From Halalkalibaculum roseum (GTDB lineage: Bacteria; Bacteroidota; Rhodothermia; Balneolales; Balneolaceae): a stretch of DNA of 64,000 nucleotides. Positions 62,029 to 64,000 of this stretch are shown here, piece by piece. The position numbers were made by a program, and so were the translations under genes. The number at the start of each line of letters is the position of its first letter. Within the stretch, counting starts at the first letter, position 1. The notes beneath the pieces are model-generated. The model made no database searches and was not told the DNA's origin. It worked only from the letters and a program-made list of their open reading frames with translations. The stretch is taken from positions 721,923 through 785,922 of the forward strand of contig NZ_JAALLT010000004.1 in NCBI RefSeq assembly GCF_011059145.1, read 5' to 3'.

Positions 62029-64000
62029 TTACTTACTCTCCGACTCCTCGGGCAGACTGCCGTCGGGATTTAGATTCCAAGCCTTATTCGCTCTTTGAAT
62101 GAGCTTCTCGTAGCGGGGGTCACTCTTTAGTGGAGTCAAATCATACATAATTCCATACCTGAACTCTATACTGGGTCCAAATCTGCGCCACTCCTCTTTA
62201 CTGAGTTGCTCGTAGGCATTAAAGGCACTCTCAATCTCGCCAAGAGCTGCATAAGCCTGTCCTAGCATAGCAGGAAATACTTCTGCGGTCCGGAGTTCAT
62301 CTAAATATTTTCGGGCACTTACCGTATCGCCTTGTGCTGCCAAGATACTAACCATATATGCATTGAACCAACCGCCCCAACCGGTATACGAACCAAGCTG
62401 TTTAATTTGCCTTCGAGTGATCTGGGCTGCCTGTTCATATCTGTCCAGATTCTTTAAGGCACGAACCTCGCCGGCTATAGCGGAAATCTCTTCCAGTCCG
62501 AGTTGCTGCTGGCGGCGAGCTTCTTCAAGGCTTTTTTCTGCCATACCGGCCGCTAAGTATGCGTCATAAAGCCCGTGACGGGCTCTTGCATGCTGTGGAT
62601 TTAACTCTACTGCCAAGTTAAGATGTTCAATCGCTTGTTCATGCCTACCGGTATTAAGATAGAAAACTCCTATCCTGTGGTGGGCTTCCCAGTAACTGGG
62701 TTTAAGCTCAATAGCTTTCTTCAACCGGCGTACAGCTTGTGGGCCATTACCATTCTTTAGGTGAAAAATTCCCATTGAGGTATGTGCCTCTGCAAGTTCA
62801 GGGTTCAGCTTCAAAGCCTGTCGAGCCGCCTCCACCTGACTTATTTCAGGTGTTTGTGCGGTATCAGGCCAGTAAGAGGGATTATAATACATTGTTGCAT
62901 CTGCCAATCCTGACCAGCCAAAAGCAAAACTTGAGTCTTCTTCGACCGCTTGCTGAAAAAGATGCAGGGCTTCTACTGCCGGTTCAATATCGCTATAATT
63001 TATTTCAGCGAGTCTCTTTCTTCCTTTTACATACAGCTCGTATGCATCGAGATTCCTGGTTGGGGTTCCGTCTAGACGCTTTTGCTCACCTTCCGAGAGT
63101 TCTGCCTGTAAGGCACGGGTAATCTCTTTGGCAATCTCACTTTGGATGGCAAATAGTTTCTCGGCTGTTAATTCTCGCCGATAGCTGTCAGCCCATTTAT
63201 TGACATCGGTTTCGGGGTCTATTAGCTGTGCATATACCTGGACCTGGCCACCGGCCTCCTGTACCCGGCCGTCGATAATCCACCGTACCCCCAAGCTTTC
63301 GGCTATGGCAGGTGGTGATAGCCGGCCCTTCCTATATTTTTCAACGGATGCGAGTGAAGTCACCTGTAGGTCGCCAACATTCGACAAGCGAGTTAATAAG
63401 TCATTATGCAAGCCGCTAGTTATGATGCTGGATTTCTCACCCTCGCCCTGTCTCGAGAATGGCAGTACCGCAACCGATCGGTCTGTAATATTCATACTGC
63501 TTTCAATGGGTGAAGGCGAATCCTTCACATACCACAACGCGGTAAGAATCAGCAAGACAATAAAAATTGTGGTACCAACTAAAAGTCCGCGTCTGCCGTA
63601 TACGATCTTCCCTAAATTCATATTCGGGAAAGTAAAACTAACAGTAGTAGAATTGCTATTTTCTTCATTCCTCTGTGGGGAATGAACGGAGTTTGTTTCT
63701 TCATCTGCTGTACTTTTAATGGAAGCAGGAATTTTGATATTTTTTTTCAAATTCTCCAGGTTTTTTCTGAGGTCAAGGGCACTCCCAAAACGCTTCTGGG
63801 GATCCTTTGACAGTGCTTTGCCTAAAAACTGCCCCAGTTTGTCCGGGGCCTCCGGCAAGTAATTCTCAACAGGAATAGGCTCTTCATTGACTATGGCATA
63901 CGTCATTGCCGCCTGGTGTTCTCCCCGGAAAGGTTTTTGGCCTGTCAGCATCTCGTAGAAGACAATACCCAGAGAAAAAAGGTCTGACCGGTGATCAACC
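62029..64000 (-). CDS. Ser/Thr protein kinase with TolB-like and TPR domains (3' part, truncated at window end)
   Basis: The frame is open to the end of the window; bases 63952-64000 read as VDHRSDLFSLGIVFYE, the kinase F-helix region. The start and the catalytic loops are beyond the window. The visible part holds the C-terminal kinase lobe, a linker, a single membrane helix (RRGLLVGTTIFIVLLILTALWYV in parts), a TolB-like domain (VAVLPFSRQGEG, LQVTSLASVEKY) and about eight TPR units to the C-terminus. Same design as the protein at 53504-55870 and the cyclase at 3335-5293. Confidence 0.9.
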   Translation of the reverse strand, partial: VDHRSDLFSLGIVFYEMLTGQKPFRGEHQAAMTYAIVNEEPIPVENYLPEAPDKLGQFLGKALSKDPQKRFGSALDLRKNLENLKKNIKIPASIKSTADEETNSVHSPQRNEENSNSTTVSFTFPNMNLGKIVYGRRGLLVGTTIFIVLLILTALWYVKDSPSPIESSMNITDRSVAVLPFSRQGEGEKSSIITSGLHNDLLTRLSNVGDLQVTSLASVEKYRKGRLSPPAIAESLGVRWIIDGRVQEAGGQVQVYAQLIDPETDVNKWADSYRRELTAEKLFAIQSEIAKEITRALQAELSEGEQKRLDGTPTRNLDAYELYVKGRKRLAEINYSDIEPAVEALHLFQQAVEEDSSFAFGWSGLADATMYYNPSYWPDTAQTPEISQVEAARQALKLNPELAEAHTSMGIFHLKNGNGPQAVRRLKKAIELKPSYWEAHHRIGVFYLNTGRHEQAIEHLNLAVELNPQHARARHGLYDAYLAAGMAEKSLEEARRQQQLGLEEISAIAGEVRALKNLDRYEQAAQITRRQIKQLGSYTGWGGWFNAYMVSILAAQGDTVSARKYLDELRTAEVFPAMLGQAYAALGEIESAFNAYEQLSKEEWRRFGPSIEFRYGIMYDLTPLKSDPRYEKLIQRANKAWNLNPDGSLPEESESK

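Overview
The window looks like a chromosomal segment of a Gram-negative member of the Bacteroidota/FCB group, most likely a Balneolaceae-type bacterium (inference, no rRNA here). Pointers are an Omp85-family barrel fused to a phosphoesterase, a TonB-plug lipoprotein, solitary FtsX-type permeases, Vps10/BNR secreted proteins, HisKA_2 multi-PAS kinases, and several signalling enzymes that end in a TolB-like domain plus TPRs. I saw no tRNA, rRNA, CRISPR array or intact insertion sequence.

Region 1-6 kb: a truncated phosphoesterase/Omp85 protein, then a class III nucleotide cyclase fused to a TolB-like/TPR sensor, followed 67 bp later on the same strand by a three-helix membrane protein of the PycTM (DUF5706) effector type. 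This cyclase-effector pair is the best candidate for a Pycsar-like cyclic-nucleotide defence system. The cyclase lacks both canonical adenine-selecting residues.

Region 6-28 kb: mostly metabolism and stress genes (PLP decarboxylase, SulP transporter, KptA, lipoprotein beta-carbonic anhydrase, S9 peptidase, sulfotransferase-like and class IV aminotransferase pair, serine hydrolase, MscS with a DUF432-like protein). It also holds two PAS/HisKA_2 histidine kinases, one with an IS3-OrfA-like HTH at its N-terminus. A RAYT transposase is bracketed by four copies of its palindromic REP element. One small secreted gene is broken by a single in-frame TGA.

Region 28-49 kb: amino-acid and carbon catabolism (GdhA, ADP-forming acyl-CoA synthetase, tryptophanase, tyrosine phenol-lyase) with a large Vps10/BNR secreted protein, an unrecognised 607-residue protein, heme A synthase, an Rrf2 regulator, dodecin, a second MscS, an FtsX-type permease, a phosphoesterase and a luciferase-like oxidoreductase.

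Region 49-64 kb: a regulatory stretch with an ECF sigma factor, two close STAS antagonist paralogs, a SpoIIE/PP2C phosphatase, two Ser/Thr kinases with TolB-like/TPR tails and a fossil kinase start, interspersed with small unknown genes. No RsbW-type anti-sigma kinase is visible, so a partner-switching circuit would be completed elsewhere. Most transcription units are short, and many convergent pairs are separated by clear hairpin terminators.
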